Shown: piece after piece, positions 45,948-58,268 of the stretch | Layout of the letters: every line of letters starts with the position of its first letter | Numbering within the stretch: position 1 is the first letter of the stretch | Assembly (NCBI GenBank): GCA_023014335.1 | Contig: JAECYW010000005.1 | Coordinates: forward strand, 1,674,001 to 1,738,000 | Source: Galerina marginata | Taxonomy: Eukaryota > Basidiomycota > Agaricomycetes > Agaricales > Galerinaceae | Length of the DNA: 64,000 nt | Direction: 5' to 3' | The notes under the pieces: generated by a model | Seen by the model: the letters and a program-made list of their open reading frames with translations, nothing else | Told to the model about the DNA's origin: nothing | The model's database searches: none | Made by a program: the position numbers and the translations under genes

Positions 45948-48343
45948 TTCGGGCCAAACGGGGACGAGCGCCAACAAGATATGGAGGACGGTTGGAGGAG
46001 CACAGGGACTCCTCTCCTCGATCATTATGGAAGTTGTTTGGGCCGTGTTGCCTGTGCTGTCCAACAACTTCAGGCACAAACAACGCGTGAGCTTAATGAT
46101 TCTGACGTCAATCATTTCACCTGCCTTTCGCCTCTTTGCTGGACAGAACTCTGATAACCCCTGGAGTCAAAATACCAGATTTTTCAAAAAAGAGTTCTGG
46201 AACTGCACACTGTGCTGCCATTGTGAAGCCTTTCTGGCTCGTTGTTCACTTTTGGGATACCTGGTGCTCGCTTCGGCTTGTGTGCTCCTTTCGGTCTAAG
46301 TAACACTATTGTCCAGTAATTTCTCTGGGGCCGTCACCCGATATTCTGTACTCTGGGCAGCTTACAGATGGGCCCTCTTTCCTGCCTTTGGTCCCCGGTT
46401 TTTCAGCCATTTACAAGCCATTTGAATTCACGAGTCTTCTCAAGTTCGCCACCCTCTCCGCCTCCGCCGCCTAGTGAGACTAACGGTTCTAGGCAGATCC
46501 CGTCATGCTAGTAATGCATCTATCCAAAATTTCTCTTTCTAGATCCTCGGCCGACAACTTGAATGGATCAAAGGCACCTCTTGGCATGTACTGCCTTCGT
46601 TCCTACTTCAAATTCTGTCTGGACGGTGGTCTTACTGGTGCATTCTGATTCATTGGACTCCTTACGGGTTTCTCGTTGCGCACGATAGCCGAGAGTGAGC
46701 GGAAGACTCGCAATACGGCCGACATCTTTTCGCTTCTTATGCACGCAACATTTGGCGCACCTTTTATTACAGGACGACGGACAATACAAAAGCTCTTACC
46801 ATTATTTTCTCTCCCGAATCTGTGGCAGCTTCATCCAGCTGGAATGCTATAATTAAGCTCTGGCTTTTTTTTTCGGTATATTGGGTAGGACAAACATTTA
46901 CACTGGTATTCTTATTAGCAGGTCGCCGGCCTTCGAACCATCCTCCAATGTCGTTTCTCACTTTAGCACCATAGATAATTACTGGCCACTTGATAACCGC
47001 ATATTAACCGAGTCTGATCGGTACCCGAAAAACATTGAAGCCTATTCGTAAGACCCGCCCAGTTTCGATCCGGACCGCTCGCGATTTCGTGCAGCCTGCA
47101 GGAACTCTCGCGACATGTTCTATTTATTACTGGGCGTATTTTGACCAGAAAGCCTGATGGACTGGCGCATTGATGATCTCAACTTCTGGAAGAAACGGTT
47201 AATTATATGCAAAAATATTAATAATGATTGTGCTGGTACTCAAGTAAACTTTTGCTGAAAATATTCCTCGCCGAAACACGATAACTCGGAGATACGGAGT
47301 CCGTCGTAAGTATGCTTGCGTAGTTGTAGACCCTCCTCCATATGTTCATTTTACATTTTTCGACAATAATATTTCAATGACTTGGTGGCTATTCGCGGCA
47401 AAGCCCCGGCAATCAATTTCCGCTGACTTAGGTTTCCATCCCGTGCAATACAGCGCCAAACCTATACCTCTCTGCTGCATTTCCGAACATGAAAGCCCTA
47501 CGTTTTGTCATTTTGTCTTCCCATAATGCTGACATCGCAGAAGACTTTCAGGACGACCTTTGATAAACACCCAATGACCTCACCGTCACCCTCGAGCTGA
47601 ATTTTCTGCGCGACGCGGCACATGCCCGTCACGCTGCTAGAGCATTGTTCAACATAACGTATCCATGCGCGTGCAGGATCTTGGTCTAAAATCATTCCTG
47701 AAACATGAGGCTCGTTGCGGCGACAGTTTATTTCCATGGTATAATCATTCTGGGATATCTAGGTCACCGCCTGTCATACTGGGATTCATGGCCGTGACTC
47801 GACCTCCTCGACTGTGATCCATCAACTAGCCGACATTTTCGCATGTGTCGTGGGAGACTCTGCGAGTAGCACAGGACATACGCTGTATGTGCCTGCTCGA
47901 TCTAAAATAGAGATCTGGCCTGACGGCGTCCCTTGACTTTTTGAGCGAAAACGATGGCGCTACAGAAGGCAAAACACGAAACTCACGACAATTTCGCTTA
48001 GGACCTTGCGCATCTGGGATCTCCATAGAGTATCTTGATACTTCTCGGTAATTTCAGCGAAGACCCAAGTCTCCCAGACTCTGGGAAACTATGCCGGAAA
48101 CCTTGATTTTTATGGAAAAATCGGTGCAGCCTAATCTGGTTTTCAATTTACCAAATTAGAATCCGACCGATCACGTATAGCCCCCTATAAAAGGTGCATT
48201 CTACAGAGCTCTGTACTCTCCGTCTCTTGCCCAGAATCGCCCAGCTGCATCTTTCTTCGGTTCCCTCGCCGTCCCTTTTTTCTCCTTTCTCCGCTACTTG
48301 GCCAAGTAGTCGCGCCCCGCCCCGCCCCCACCTCGAACGCAGG
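45948..48343. other. Spacer between MFS gene and sesquiterpene synthase
   Basis: About 2.4 kb between divergent genes, with no supported gene. Open frames at 47498-47737 and 47826-48026 (minus) do not match known proteins. The right end is the terpene synthase promoter with a TATA box at 48186. Confidence 0.5.
48186..48193 (+). promoter_or_regulatory. TATA box of the sesquiterpene synthase gene
   Basis: TATAAAAG, preceded by a run of C residues, lies 151 bp upstream of the ATG at 48344. This predicts transcription start near 48215-48225 and a leader of about 125 nt. TATA promoters are typical of regulated rather than constitutive genes. Confidence 0.65.
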
Positions 48344-49549
48344 ATGCCTCCCCCTCTTACGCGACCTGGCTTGACGAGATCCCTCAGCGCAAAGAAGATC
48401 GCCATCCCTGACCTCGTTTCTCACTGCACCTTCAAGCTTCGTTTCAACCGACACAAAAAGCAGGTCTCTACAGAAACGAAACGATGGCTCTTCAGAGACG
48501 GCAACCTCTTGGGCAAGAAACGTGAAGCATACCACGGCCTCAAAGCCGGCCTACTCACGTCTATGTGCTATCCGGACACCGGATACTACCAACTGAGAGT
48601 AGTCAATGACTTCATGACATACCTCTTCCATCTCGACAACCTCTCGGACGACATGGACAATAGGGGGACTCGTACCACGGCCGACGAGGTTCTCAATTCT
48701 CTCCACCACCCTTACACCTGGCAATCGTCGGCAAGAGTGGGGAAGATGACCCGCGAGTATGTCTCCTTCTTTCTCACCTCGTGGTTCACCTTAACTGATA
48801 TATCCGCCCTGAAGTTACTATAAGAGGCTCATTCTTACAGCGTCGCCCGGCACACAGCAGCGTTTCATTGAGACGTTTGATTTGTTCTTCCAAAGCGTAA
48901 CCCAACAAGCTTTAGATCGCGCGACAGGAGTAATACCCGACCTCGAGTCGTACATCGCCTTACGACGGGACACATCTGGGTGCAAACCGTGCTGGGCATT
49001 GATTGAATGTGAGCCATCTTTATTTCGGTTCTCAGGTGCACGCGTTAAATATTCTTCTGTAGACGCGTATAATCTCGATATCCCCGACCAAGTTATGGAC
49101 CACCCAACCCTACGCAATCTAGGAGAAGCAGCGAACGATCTAGTGACATGGTCTAACGTACGTGGAATAAACTCAGGTTCTATCAAAATGTATGCTAACA
49201 CGCCTTGATATAGGACGTCTTTTCCTACAACGTCGAGCAATCTAAGGGTGATACGCACAACATGATTGCTGTCGTGATGAATCAAGAAGGTGTCGACCTT
49301 CAAACCGCTGTGGATTTTGTCGGGAACATGTGCAAACAATCCATCGATCGATTCAACCAAGAAAGAACTCAAATCCCTTCCTGGGGTCCTGATATAGACA
49401 GAGACGTTGCTATCTATGTCGACGGCCTAGCGAATTGGATTGTTGGCTCTCTTCATTGGTCCTTCGAGTCGGAGCGGTACTTTGGCAAGACTGGCCGAGA
49501 AGTAAAGGCCACTCGAGTCGTTGAACTTCTCCCAAGGCGGACGTCATGA
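48344..49549 (+). CDS. Sesquiterpene synthase (class I terpene cyclase)
   Basis: Cyclises farnesyl diphosphate to a sesquiterpene hydrocarbon; magnesium-dependent, cytosolic. Four exons, 48344-48756, 48827-49008, 49063-49157 and 49214-49549, give 341 residues, the usual size of basidiomycete sesquiterpene synthases. The Asp-rich motif is LDNLSDDMD (D-N-x-x-D type). The NSE/DTE motif spans an intron and reads NDVFSYNVEQSKGDTHN, with the metal-binding Asn, Ser and Glu present. Other family marks are DLESYIALRRDTSGCKPCW, the downstream pyrophosphate-contacting ERYFG (RY pair), and SLHWSFESE. The junction at 48756/48827 (GAG split) is 3 residues shorter than I expect from relatives and is the least certain. 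No P450 or other tailoring enzyme is adjacent; the MFS gene is 2.4 kb upstream on the other strand. The product is not predictable from sequence alone. Confidence 0.94.
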
Positions 49550-51384
49550 ACAATTCTTCATTGCGTTGTAAGTTCCTCTCATCCGGCTCTCCCAACCGTG
49601 TCACTGACTCGAATTATTAAGCGCCTTATCGCTTCTTGCTTTATTTATTCATCATTCGTTCTTGAAACGTGCCTGGATGGCAACCTCAAAACTCGCCCGT
49701 ATATTTCCCGCAGCCGCTCAACAGCCATGCATCGCACTGTCATTCCAGCCATTCGCTTCCATATTGTATTTCGCGCAACAGCAAACTCAGTGTATCAACA
49801 ACAGCCCTAGACTTCTTGGACATTCCTCGGCCTTTCGACTGCTTTCATACATTACTATCACTTTCCTTTGTTAATCACTCATCTCGCATCTCGACGGTCG
49901 CTCCACACTCTTTTATATTCTCTGCATGCGGCGCTTGCGTTGCGTTTATAGCATGTTGACCAATGCACATCTCTCGTACATATGTTTCATATAGGCAATT
50001 CCATACATTCATTTACTATTATCGTAGTGTCATATCATCATATACCCTCATTCCATCCTGACTGGAAATACTTGTATAGTATATATTTATCGCTTTCGAT
50101 ACATACCTGTCACCACTTACATATTATTGGAAACTTCGCTCCATTTTGATGTTACGCAGCAGCCGACATTCTCTGAGAGAGCATGGTATGACAAGAAGGG
50201 GTTCCGACTCCCACTCGGATCAAGAATCCAACGTGGCGCAGCACGGTCAGAAGCGAGAGACAATGGGATCTCGTGTTTGGCATAAATCTCCATCTCTGTA
50301 CGCATATATCAGGCGCCCAGGCACGGTTGCCAAAGATGACAAAGCTAGGAACCGAGGCATTTTTCTCGAGGCATTTCCTCGGAGCGGAAGAATTTTCTAA
50401 GGTTTGCCGAGGTTGTCCGAAGAATCAAATGAGTACATAGGATTGTCACCGTACCATGGGCATGCGGTTGAAATGATATCACGCCGCTAAGCTAAGGTGT
50501 TGAGATAGAACCTGATGAAGCAGTCGAAGTATGCATATCATGACAAGCAACATGAACGACATACGCACTAGCCTACATAGCGCGAAACGTTGAACGCAGA
50601 CAAACCTGAGATAAAACGTATCTCAGAGCATGGCAACTCTCAACTTTCTCGCGCTACAAACGTAGAAATCGCAAAAATCAGGTTCTAGTATGTAGCTCGA
50701 CAATAGTATGAGAGACTTACGGAAAAGAGCAGCCGGCCAACCCACGGTGATCGGGTTGACGAGCGATGAAAGGAGTAGTCAACAAGTCATGATGCCCAAG
50801 TTATTATTGTGCTACATATAAGTATGTATCGTCATGAGAAAGAAATCGCGGTCCGGAGAACTATTTGGAATGAAAATACAAGTGAGCATATAGCGCTTTA
50901 CTGGTTGATGTACATAATGTATAAATGACGAAAACCACCTTGACACGGAAACCCAAACCCCTCGGGACCGAAAATTGAAGCATTATCACTCATTATCGCG
51001 TTGGCGACCCGCCGGGCGGTGTTTTAGAAAAGAAAAAAGCATAAGCGAAGTTGTAAAACCTAAAGATACGCACGCATCGATCCGGGAAAAAAGACACGTC
51101 CGTGGGCTAACCTCAGTTCACCGAATGAAGCATGAGCCGCGCGAAAGGTCATGCAGCCGATAGCAATGCTGCTGGTGATATTTTACGATATCGAGCATCA
51201 GCATGTTAGCCGCCACCAACCCTGATATCAACAAAGCTTATTTCCAGGAGGAATCGTGGTCCAAATATGTAAAATAAGGCAGAACATCAGCAATATTATA
51301 TCTTGGGACACTTGCTAGCAGATCAAGAAGACAACAGGGTTTTATAGTTCTGTAACGGTGATCAGACAAATGGGTTTGACGATT
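49550..51384. other. Gene-free stretch downstream of the terpene synthase
   Basis: About 1.8 kb without supported genes. It includes the AT-rich 3' flank of the terpene synthase (to about 50120) and the 3' flank of the minus-strand mL45-like gene. Short open frames are not protein-like. Confidence 0.5.
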
Positions 51385-52810
51385 TCAGTTATTTTCACCT
51401 GTATCTAAGTTTGGCCACATCTGCTCCCGGAATTGCCAAGTACTCGTCATCCACATCCTCTTCTCCACGACAAGGTATTCGGTGACTCGCTTTCGAGGTG
51501 CCGGGACGCGCCAGCTCTCTTTGGGCTTCTCACTGTCGACGATCCTGTCTGGGTCTGTAACAACGGTGTGTAGTGGGACACCACGATCACTGTACATTTC
51601 TAAACTCTTTGGAACACCACATTGATATCAATTTCGGCATCTTGGTAAATAAGGAAGCAAATGTCATACCTGTTCTGTATCGAATTTAATAAGGGCGTGT
51701 ACCATCATTCTGCTTCCCGTTCGTGGTTGGTCAGGAGCTAAGTATCCCTCAGTTACACGGAGAGATAAAATCTGGACAGGATCGATTGTTCTGTGCATTT
51801 GCCAGATAAGACGGCCTTTGGAATTCTTTGAGCGGAATGACCTCGCCAAGTCAAGGGAGTGTATTTGATACGAAAATGTCGAATACTTCTTGATTTCCTT
51901 TTCGTTTCGGCTAATTAATGTCGGTGATTATGGTGCCAGTATACCACCACAGCAACACACCTAGCAATAGCATGATTCAGATCTTGATAATTATCAAGTA
52001 CCATCCGGCGGACAGGTGCTAATACTGCGTCTGGTTCTACGGACTGAGTTCCAAGGGTTTTGAGAACTTGTCGAAATTGCTGTCTAAACCCGGATGAGAT
52101 AGTCACGCCTGGAAGTGAGTTTGTGGTCATTAAAGTCGATAACCTAAAATTTTCTGGAACTTTAGCGCCGATCTTCTATAAGTGGGAGATGACACTCACG
52201 CAGCTGCATTCTTAATCTTATTCAGAATATTGGTTTTCACGTTATGGAAGGTCTCTAGTGAGACGGATTTATAATTAACAGGAAGGGGTATCATGACATC
52301 TTTTCTTGGTTAAATATGTGAGCATTGGAGACCTTACGCTCTAAAATTGAGTGACCCACCTAGGGTTTCCTTGACTTCCTGACCCCATGTGTCAATGGTC
52401 GGCATGAGATGTTGGAAGGCCATGATTCGATCCATCTCCTTCAACTTTTCCGCTTCAGTCGTAGGAGGCTGAGAGGAATCCTTCGGTGTAATTGATTTGG
52501 TTGCGAGCTCCAAAGGGTCAGAGTCGGGTGTACGAAGGACTTCCTCCATTTCCGGTGACGTTGACTTTTTAGGGGGAACTTGGGCAGCTCTTTTTCGTTT
52601 CGGTGGAGGAGCTGTCCGATGCGAGTCATTTATCGTTCCTTTCGCCGTGACAGGGCTTTTCTTCGTCAAAGAAGCACTAGCTGTGCCGTATGCTCGTGCA
52701 ATTCCGGAATACGAAGGTGTCGCGTACCGAGACGAGGACCCGACGCGAATTCTGATTCCATGGCGACTCAAGACACCCCCGAGATGTGTTCTGGAAATGC
52801 CTAGAGCCAT
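51385..52810 (-). CDS. Mitochondrial inner-membrane ribosome receptor, Mba1/mL45-like (Tim44-like domain)
   Basis: A multi-exon gene ending at TGA 51385-51387. The start ATG 52810 gives MALGISRTHLGGVLSRHGIR, an Arg-containing presequence with no acids; the frame continues upstream only from a TTG. A Lys/Pro-rich linker (KKSPVTAKGT, PPPKRKRAAQVPPKKS) follows. Downstream exons carry a Tim44/mL45-like fold: LPVNYKSVSLETFHNVKTNI, the segment around DLARSFRSKNSKGRLIWQMH, MMVHALIKFDTEQ, LHTVVTDPDRIVDSEKPKESW, and the final VVEKRMWMTSTWQFREQMWP. Family members tether mitoribosomes to the inner membrane for insertion of mtDNA-encoded proteins. It is divergent from MIX17, another mitochondrial gene, across a 199-bp promoter. 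Confidence 0.78.
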
Positions 52811-53009
52811 TGGACCAGGTGCAAACCCAGGAAAGCCTTGTAGCAAAATATGTGCCAAACCACGGAGTTATTTCCAAAGTCGAAATTCTGTGCTTGCACT
52901 TGTTTACTGCCACGCGTTTCCGGCAAAAAAATAGTTCGACTGTTGCCCCGTTCGTGTCTTGTTACTCAACCACCACCATCGAGCTATCTTCTGTTATTTA
53001 AAGTCTATA

Positions 53010-53599
53010 ATGCCTGTAAGTTCTACGATGTGGTCATATGGCCTTTTCTCACATAGCATTTAGCGTCAGTCTCGCGGTCGTTCTTCCTCTGCACCTCGCT
53101 CGGCTGCGCCAACCCAAACTCGCAGCGCTCATACAGCAACTGCTCCTACTGGCTATGCCCCCTCCCATGCACCTGCACCTCCCGCTTCTGCTTCCGCTTC
53201 TGCTGCTCAACCCAAGCAGCCAGGTATGCTCGCTTCGATGGCTGCCACGGCTGGGTCTGTAGCCATCGGTTCGACGATTGGTCATGGGATTTCCAGCATG
53301 CTCTTCGGTGGAGGAAGCGCGAGTCAAGGTGAAACTCAATCTCAGGCCGCTCCCGTTCAGCAACAGTCAGGTCTCAGCTGCGAAGTACAAGCAAAAGGTT
53401 TGTTTGTATATAAAAATTTCAGCAGAAATTCTGACTAGCATTTCAGAATTTACAAAGTGCCTAGAGAAGGCAGACCTTCCTTCATGCACCTGGTATCTTG
53501 AGCAACTCAAGGCTGTGAGCTACCCATCCATTGTCAATTGACTGCCTTGTACTTACACATCTTTTATTCCAGTGTCAAGCCGCTGCCGCGCCTTACTAA
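53010..53599 (+). CDS. MIX17: Twin-CX9C mitochondrial intermembrane-space protein MIX17 (CHCHD2/CHCHD10 family)
   Basis: A 142-residue protein from four exons, 53010-53015, 53070-53397, 53447-53514 and 53573-53599. The first coding exon is only ATG CCT. The N-terminus (PSRGRSSSAPRSAAP, then Ala/Pro/Ser-rich) resembles CHCHD10. The hydrophobic, Gly-rich segment is SMAATAGSVAIGSTIGHGIS. The CHCH domain has Cys spacing exactly C-x9-C, x8, C-x9-C (SCEVQAKEFTKC, then SCTWYLEQLKAC), which forms two disulfides via the Mia40 import pathway. The protein ends QAAAAPY, as in relatives. Its role is in respiratory-chain maintenance and the MICOS region; in yeast Mix17 is needed for normal oxygen use. Divergent from the mL45-like gene. 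Confidence 0.94.
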
Positions 53600-55586
53600 T
53601 TATACACCACTTGAGAATCCTCAAAGTTTAGATATGTGGTCATATGTTAGTAGCTACAAGAGCATGTAGCAACTTGGAATACATGACGTACGCCCCGCTC
53701 ATATTTGCCGTTTTTGTAAGATAATTTTCTTGTGCCAAGTGAAATGTTTAATTGCCCGGGTTTTGAGGTTTCTACTTGTCTTTGGACTGCCCTAGTGCTT
53801 TTGCAATGTTAATCTGTGTGCCCGCCATTCGCCAAGTGTAAAGTTTTCATACTAGCTCGAAATTGTGATGTCAACGGTTCTAGAATGCGGTTGTGTTATT
53901 TGCTCTTCGTTCTAGCATCCAGAATTCAAAACAATGCGAGATATCAGCCACTCCGAAACAATACCCTTCTGGCGAAATAATCACTCAAGAAAAATTTAAT
54001 CATCCTTGCTAAATATCTCTCGCATCAGCTCGCCACCATTACTCGGTCGGAGTCGGTCCTGGTCCATCAGCTGTCTGCAACCTGTGTCAAAATTCAGAAC
54101 AACTTTGGGCCTTTTCTTTCAAAGCTCTAGTTCTTCCTTGAGAGGGGAGGTGTATCTGTGATTGTCGTTCGTAAGCCGCTGAGTGTCCTATCGTTTTTTC
54201 TTCCATCAGGTCATACCAAGGTTTATTCTTATTTTGTTATTGCTCTCTTGCTTACTCTTACTCTCACTTGTTTTTTCACACCTAAAAGACTTAGCTAGCT
54301 CAAGCGTTCTGACTGTCGACGCCCCGGCCTCTTAGGATCACCACATTCCAACCAAAGGCAATCTCAAACATCAAAATCCCTGCGGCAGGCAAGCGGAAAC
54401 ACGATCTTGAATTTAATACACATGTATACGGCACCAGTTCTCAGGCAATGTTTTAACTCATACGTCTTCGAAATCAAGATCTCTCCCATCCATGTCGATG
54501 ATGAAAAACATACGATCCACCCGCTTTTACTCCTACGAGACAAAGTATATAGCCTCCATCCCTGCCTCGAGGCGTCGGCGACCTACCCCACGTTGGGTTA
54601 GCTATCTGAATTTCATTCGCGTGCTTGTACGCAGTTTAGCACGTATACGGGGGCTTGATGGGATTGGCTGGTACTTTCCTTTAAGCGTTTCTCGAGGATG
54701 CAGGGCCGCAAATGGGCAGAATGCGGTATGGCTGCCAACTCGCAAACGAATAATCCATTTCAATGATGATTAAATGCAGAATGTATTAAATTTAAATTTG
54801 AGGTTTCAAAATTTGGTGTCCGTCCACCCAGTCATTCTTTTTCCCGTTTGTTAAGGGCACAGCACAAATGTCTCTCAGCGGTGCAACGAAGGTGAGCTGC
54901 GGAAATGGAAGCCATCCTCTGGGATAACGAGACCTTTTTCAGCATGGGGAATCAGGCGTTCTTATGTGAGAGCATGTGCGATCCTGTATGTTCACAATTT
55001 CTTCGACGCTTAAATTTCAAAATTAAAAGCGGAGGCATCATGAGATGAACCCCCACATGGGGGTCATGATTGCATCTGGGATCTGGAATCGATCGTTACA
55101 TCGGCAATGCCTCGAGGTTGGTACATTGTGGCTGGGCATAAACATAAAAAGATTTGCTATGTACAAGTGCGGTAGATGTGTTAAATGGTATACAGACAAA
55201 GATGCAATAAATATGATAGGATGAAAGTGCTCATAAAAACGAATGGGCGGGGACGAGTCATCTCTACAGTGTACGTTGACGGAAGTCCACTAGTCTCCGA
55301 GGTCGAAATGGCGGAAATGGTAAATGCGGAGGTAGGCTTGAAAAAGCCGCCACTGCCAGGCTTACATGTCGTGATGGGCTTGTGTCAAACGACGGCGACA
55401 AACGACAGCGCCGACAGGGATACCTGCTGCAGGTACTTAATGCTGAAGGGACAAATGCGCCGCGTCGTGCACAGGAAATGACCGTTGGTCAGGTGCAGCG
55501 CCGGTCTAAATTCTAGGAAGACTGCATGGGGAGAGATGCGGACTAGGAGATCGGGCGATGGATGGTATGTAAGAGGACACCACGGC
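53600..55586. other. Gene-free stretch between MIX17 and the EH-domain gene
   Basis: About 2 kb with only short unsupported frames (for example 54492-54773 and 55185-55481, plus). It is AT-rich and presumably contains two 3' UTRs. I see no RNA gene or mobile element. Confidence 0.5.
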
Positions 55587-58268
55587 CTACACGAAAGTGT
55601 CGTCATACGCCGGAGGTGGAACACTGTTATCCTCCTGAGTTTGTCGACGCGACGGAGTACTGGCGTCGATCTTCAAGCGGGTGTTCTCCTGCGTCAGGCT
55701 CTCGACTTTCTGGTGCAGCTCAACGAGCTTCGTCTCGCTTGTCGACCTTAGCTGGGCGTAGCTCCGCTGGCCATCCTTCAGTTGCGCCTTCAGCTGGTCG
55801 TTCTCCCGCGTGAGACTCTCCACGCCTCGGGAGGAAGCAGCCGAACGTCCATTACCATTCCCACCGTGCGAGGAGGACTGGGACTGGAGCTGTGCAGTAA
55901 GCAGCTCGAGGTTTTGCATTTCCTGTTTCAGCCTCTTGTTCTCCCGATCCACCTCGTCGTATTTTGCATGGAACTTGGTCGACAGGAGCAGTTGCTCCAT
56001 CGACTTTTCCATGCTGCGGACCTGGCCTTTGAGGGCGTCGTTCTCCTTCGTGACATCCCTAATGAGGACACGAAGCTCGCGGTTATTTGTCGTCGATGAG
56101 GGTTCAGACATCGCCTTGCCCATGTCCGTCAGCCGTGACTTCAGCTCCTTAATCTCCTCTTCCTGGATGGTTATTGTTCGCTTCAGGTCCTCGACCTCGC
56201 CGTTTGCCTTTGTCGTAGACTGCTGAGCCTCGCGTAATAAAGATCGTAACTCGTCTGCATCCTGAGTCACTACAGCTAACATGCGTTCCGTGTTCTCGAC
56301 TTGGGATTCCTTGTTCGCTAGTTCGGCCATGAGGCGGTCAAGCTCGAGATCTCGGGATCCATTCATATCATTTTGCGATAACAACTCCGACAGCGTCCGC
56401 TCCGCTTCGGTCATTTGGGACTTCAGACCATCGTTCTCGTTCCGCAGGTTCTCGTTGAGTTCTCGAAGCTTGTTCTGGACAGTCAGCTGGCTCAGCAGAC
56501 TTTCAACCTGGAGACAAAGTCTAGCAGTTTCTTTCTTGGATTCTTCCAAAGCTTCGGCATTCGAATTATCTGGAGGTCGTAGCTGTGGTGTTCCAGGAGG
56601 TGTATGATGTCGCGACGGGGGATAGCTAGAAGATATGGCGGCAGAATCCTCAAAAGGTGATAACACATCTGTCGGCGGAGCTTTTGACGTTGGAATACTC
56701 GTGAAAGACATAGAAGGCGTGGACATCGGAGTCCTAGAATGGCTTTTCATAGGGATGGGCGATGAAGGGGGAGATAAAGGCGTAGAATATTTTCCGGGTC
56801 CAGGCGAGACATTGGCAGCAACGATGGGCCCATTGGGCAACCGCACTGATGATGTTCGATCTCGTTTTGGAGGCGGTGGCGGTGGAGGTTTGTTTTTCAA
56901 ACTGGCGAGAAGTGTTGGAGAGGTAGGTGATGATGAAGGTTTCTTCGAAACCCCTGGACGCGGTGGTGGACGTAAAGAGGGAGGAAGAGACACGGGGATA
57001 TCGTCCCCAGCTAGTCTCTGCCTTATGAGATGCAGAGCCACCGCAAATGAATCAGATGTAAGGCGATTGTCGTTATTGATATCCGCTAAATTCCTAGCAT
57101 AAAAAGAATGGGATAAGAAAGTTCGTTTCAGTTGTCAATAGGAAGGACATACCATATCTTTGCCAGTTCCTCAGACGGTAGCCCAAACCCCATGAAAAAG
57201 GTTCCGACAGGCTCGCCGTCAAGGTAGCCTTTATGGTCCACATCCAGGCGCGTAAAATGCCTGTCAGAGTCCAGCTTCTCGTGGGGTAAGATTGCCCAGA
57301 TTTCTTGCCTTTCATCGAGCATTGGTAATGATGCATTGTTGCTCGAAACAGGAGGAGAGAGATATGTCATTGAGGGCGAGGGACTTAACGACGACGTTGA
57401 AGGATGGCGGGATATTTGAGACGGAGAACGTTCGGGTTTCCCTGATGGTAGGTCAGGAAACTGGTTGGATAGCTCAGGAGGGATGGAAGCGGGGACAGAG
57501 GAGATGAGACAGGATTGGAGGGACTGTATGAGGTACATGCCCAAAGAGAACTCGCGAAGGGTTAAGGAGTCTCGGTCGGTGGTGTCAACGAGCTTCCTTT
57601 GTGGTTCGAAATAATTTAGCTAGGGACCTTGCCTGAAGAGGAAAGGGAGGGTTACGAACTTGATTTTCGAGAGGTATTCAAATGATAGATTCGAAGTCAT
57701 GAAAGAACTCATAACTTTCTCTCCTAGACAAATGTTAGGTTATAGGCACCGAAAAAGAATGGGCTTACACAATGACGTACCGTCCAAGAGACCATTATCG
57801 GGACCGGCATTCATGAAGATTCGTTTGTAGTGTCGTACATCGTCGGGAATAACAGGCGGAAATTGCTGAGCATGAGATGACGAGGGCTTTCTAGGGACAT
57901 CGGTTATCCCTTCCAACGTAGGCATAGGACCAGCTATAGCATCGAAGTCAGTTATATCCATCCAACCGCAAGAATGCCCACACACCTTTCGCCAGTAGCC
58001 CATCATCCAACTCCTCACCCATTTGTACCCATCCCATAAGCCGAATCGCCACCGTCAGCTCGCCATGGGACAGATCCCCGCTCTTGTTGCTGTCCGCGAT
58101 GTTCCATATATCGGCCAAGATCTTGTACGACAGCCCGCTCTTCTTGAATATCTCGATCGCCGCAGTCGAGTTCAGCGCGCCGTCTTTCAGACAGTCGGTA
58201 ATAGTCAAGATCAACGTGGCGAGCTCCTCCTCCTCCTCTGACGCGGTGAACGTCTCTGAGCCCGTCAT
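55587..58268 (-). CDS. EH-domain endocytic adaptor (Ede1/Eps15/Pan1-like) with coiled coil
   Basis: A long multi-exon protein, ATG 58268 to stop at 55587. Three EH domains are visible: EH1 around residues 15-100 (KKSGLSYKILADIWNIADS, NKSGDLSHGELTVAIRLM), EH2 (LDGEKVMSSFMTSNLSFEYL, then LVDTTDRDSLTLREFSLGMYL) and EH3 (FTRLDVDHKGYLDGE, then LADINNDNRLTSDSFAVALHLI). EH domains bind NPF peptides. A Pro-rich region with a run of eight Pro (NKPPPPPPPKRD) and Ser/Pro-rich linkers follows, then a coiled coil of about 300 residues with heptad Leu/Glu pattern (LQVESLLSQL, ENDALKGQVRSMEKSMEQLL), ending PPPAYDDTFV. No UBA domain is seen at the C-terminus, unlike Ede1. Likely an early clathrin-mediated endocytosis scaffold; assignment between Ede1-like and other EH proteins is not certain. 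Confidence 0.88.

Noticed and set aside
47498..47737. 79-codon minus-strand frame in the MFS-terpene synthase spacer
   Set aside because: No homologous features and no splice partner; not enough to call a gene or a cluster member.
54492..54773. 93-codon plus-strand ATG frame downstream of MIX17
   Set aside because: Basic, low-complexity, no domain and no promoter-like context; likely chance.
55185..55481. 98-codon plus-strand ATG frame near the 3' end of the EH-domain gene
   Set aside because: Lies in the converging 3' flank with no family resemblance.
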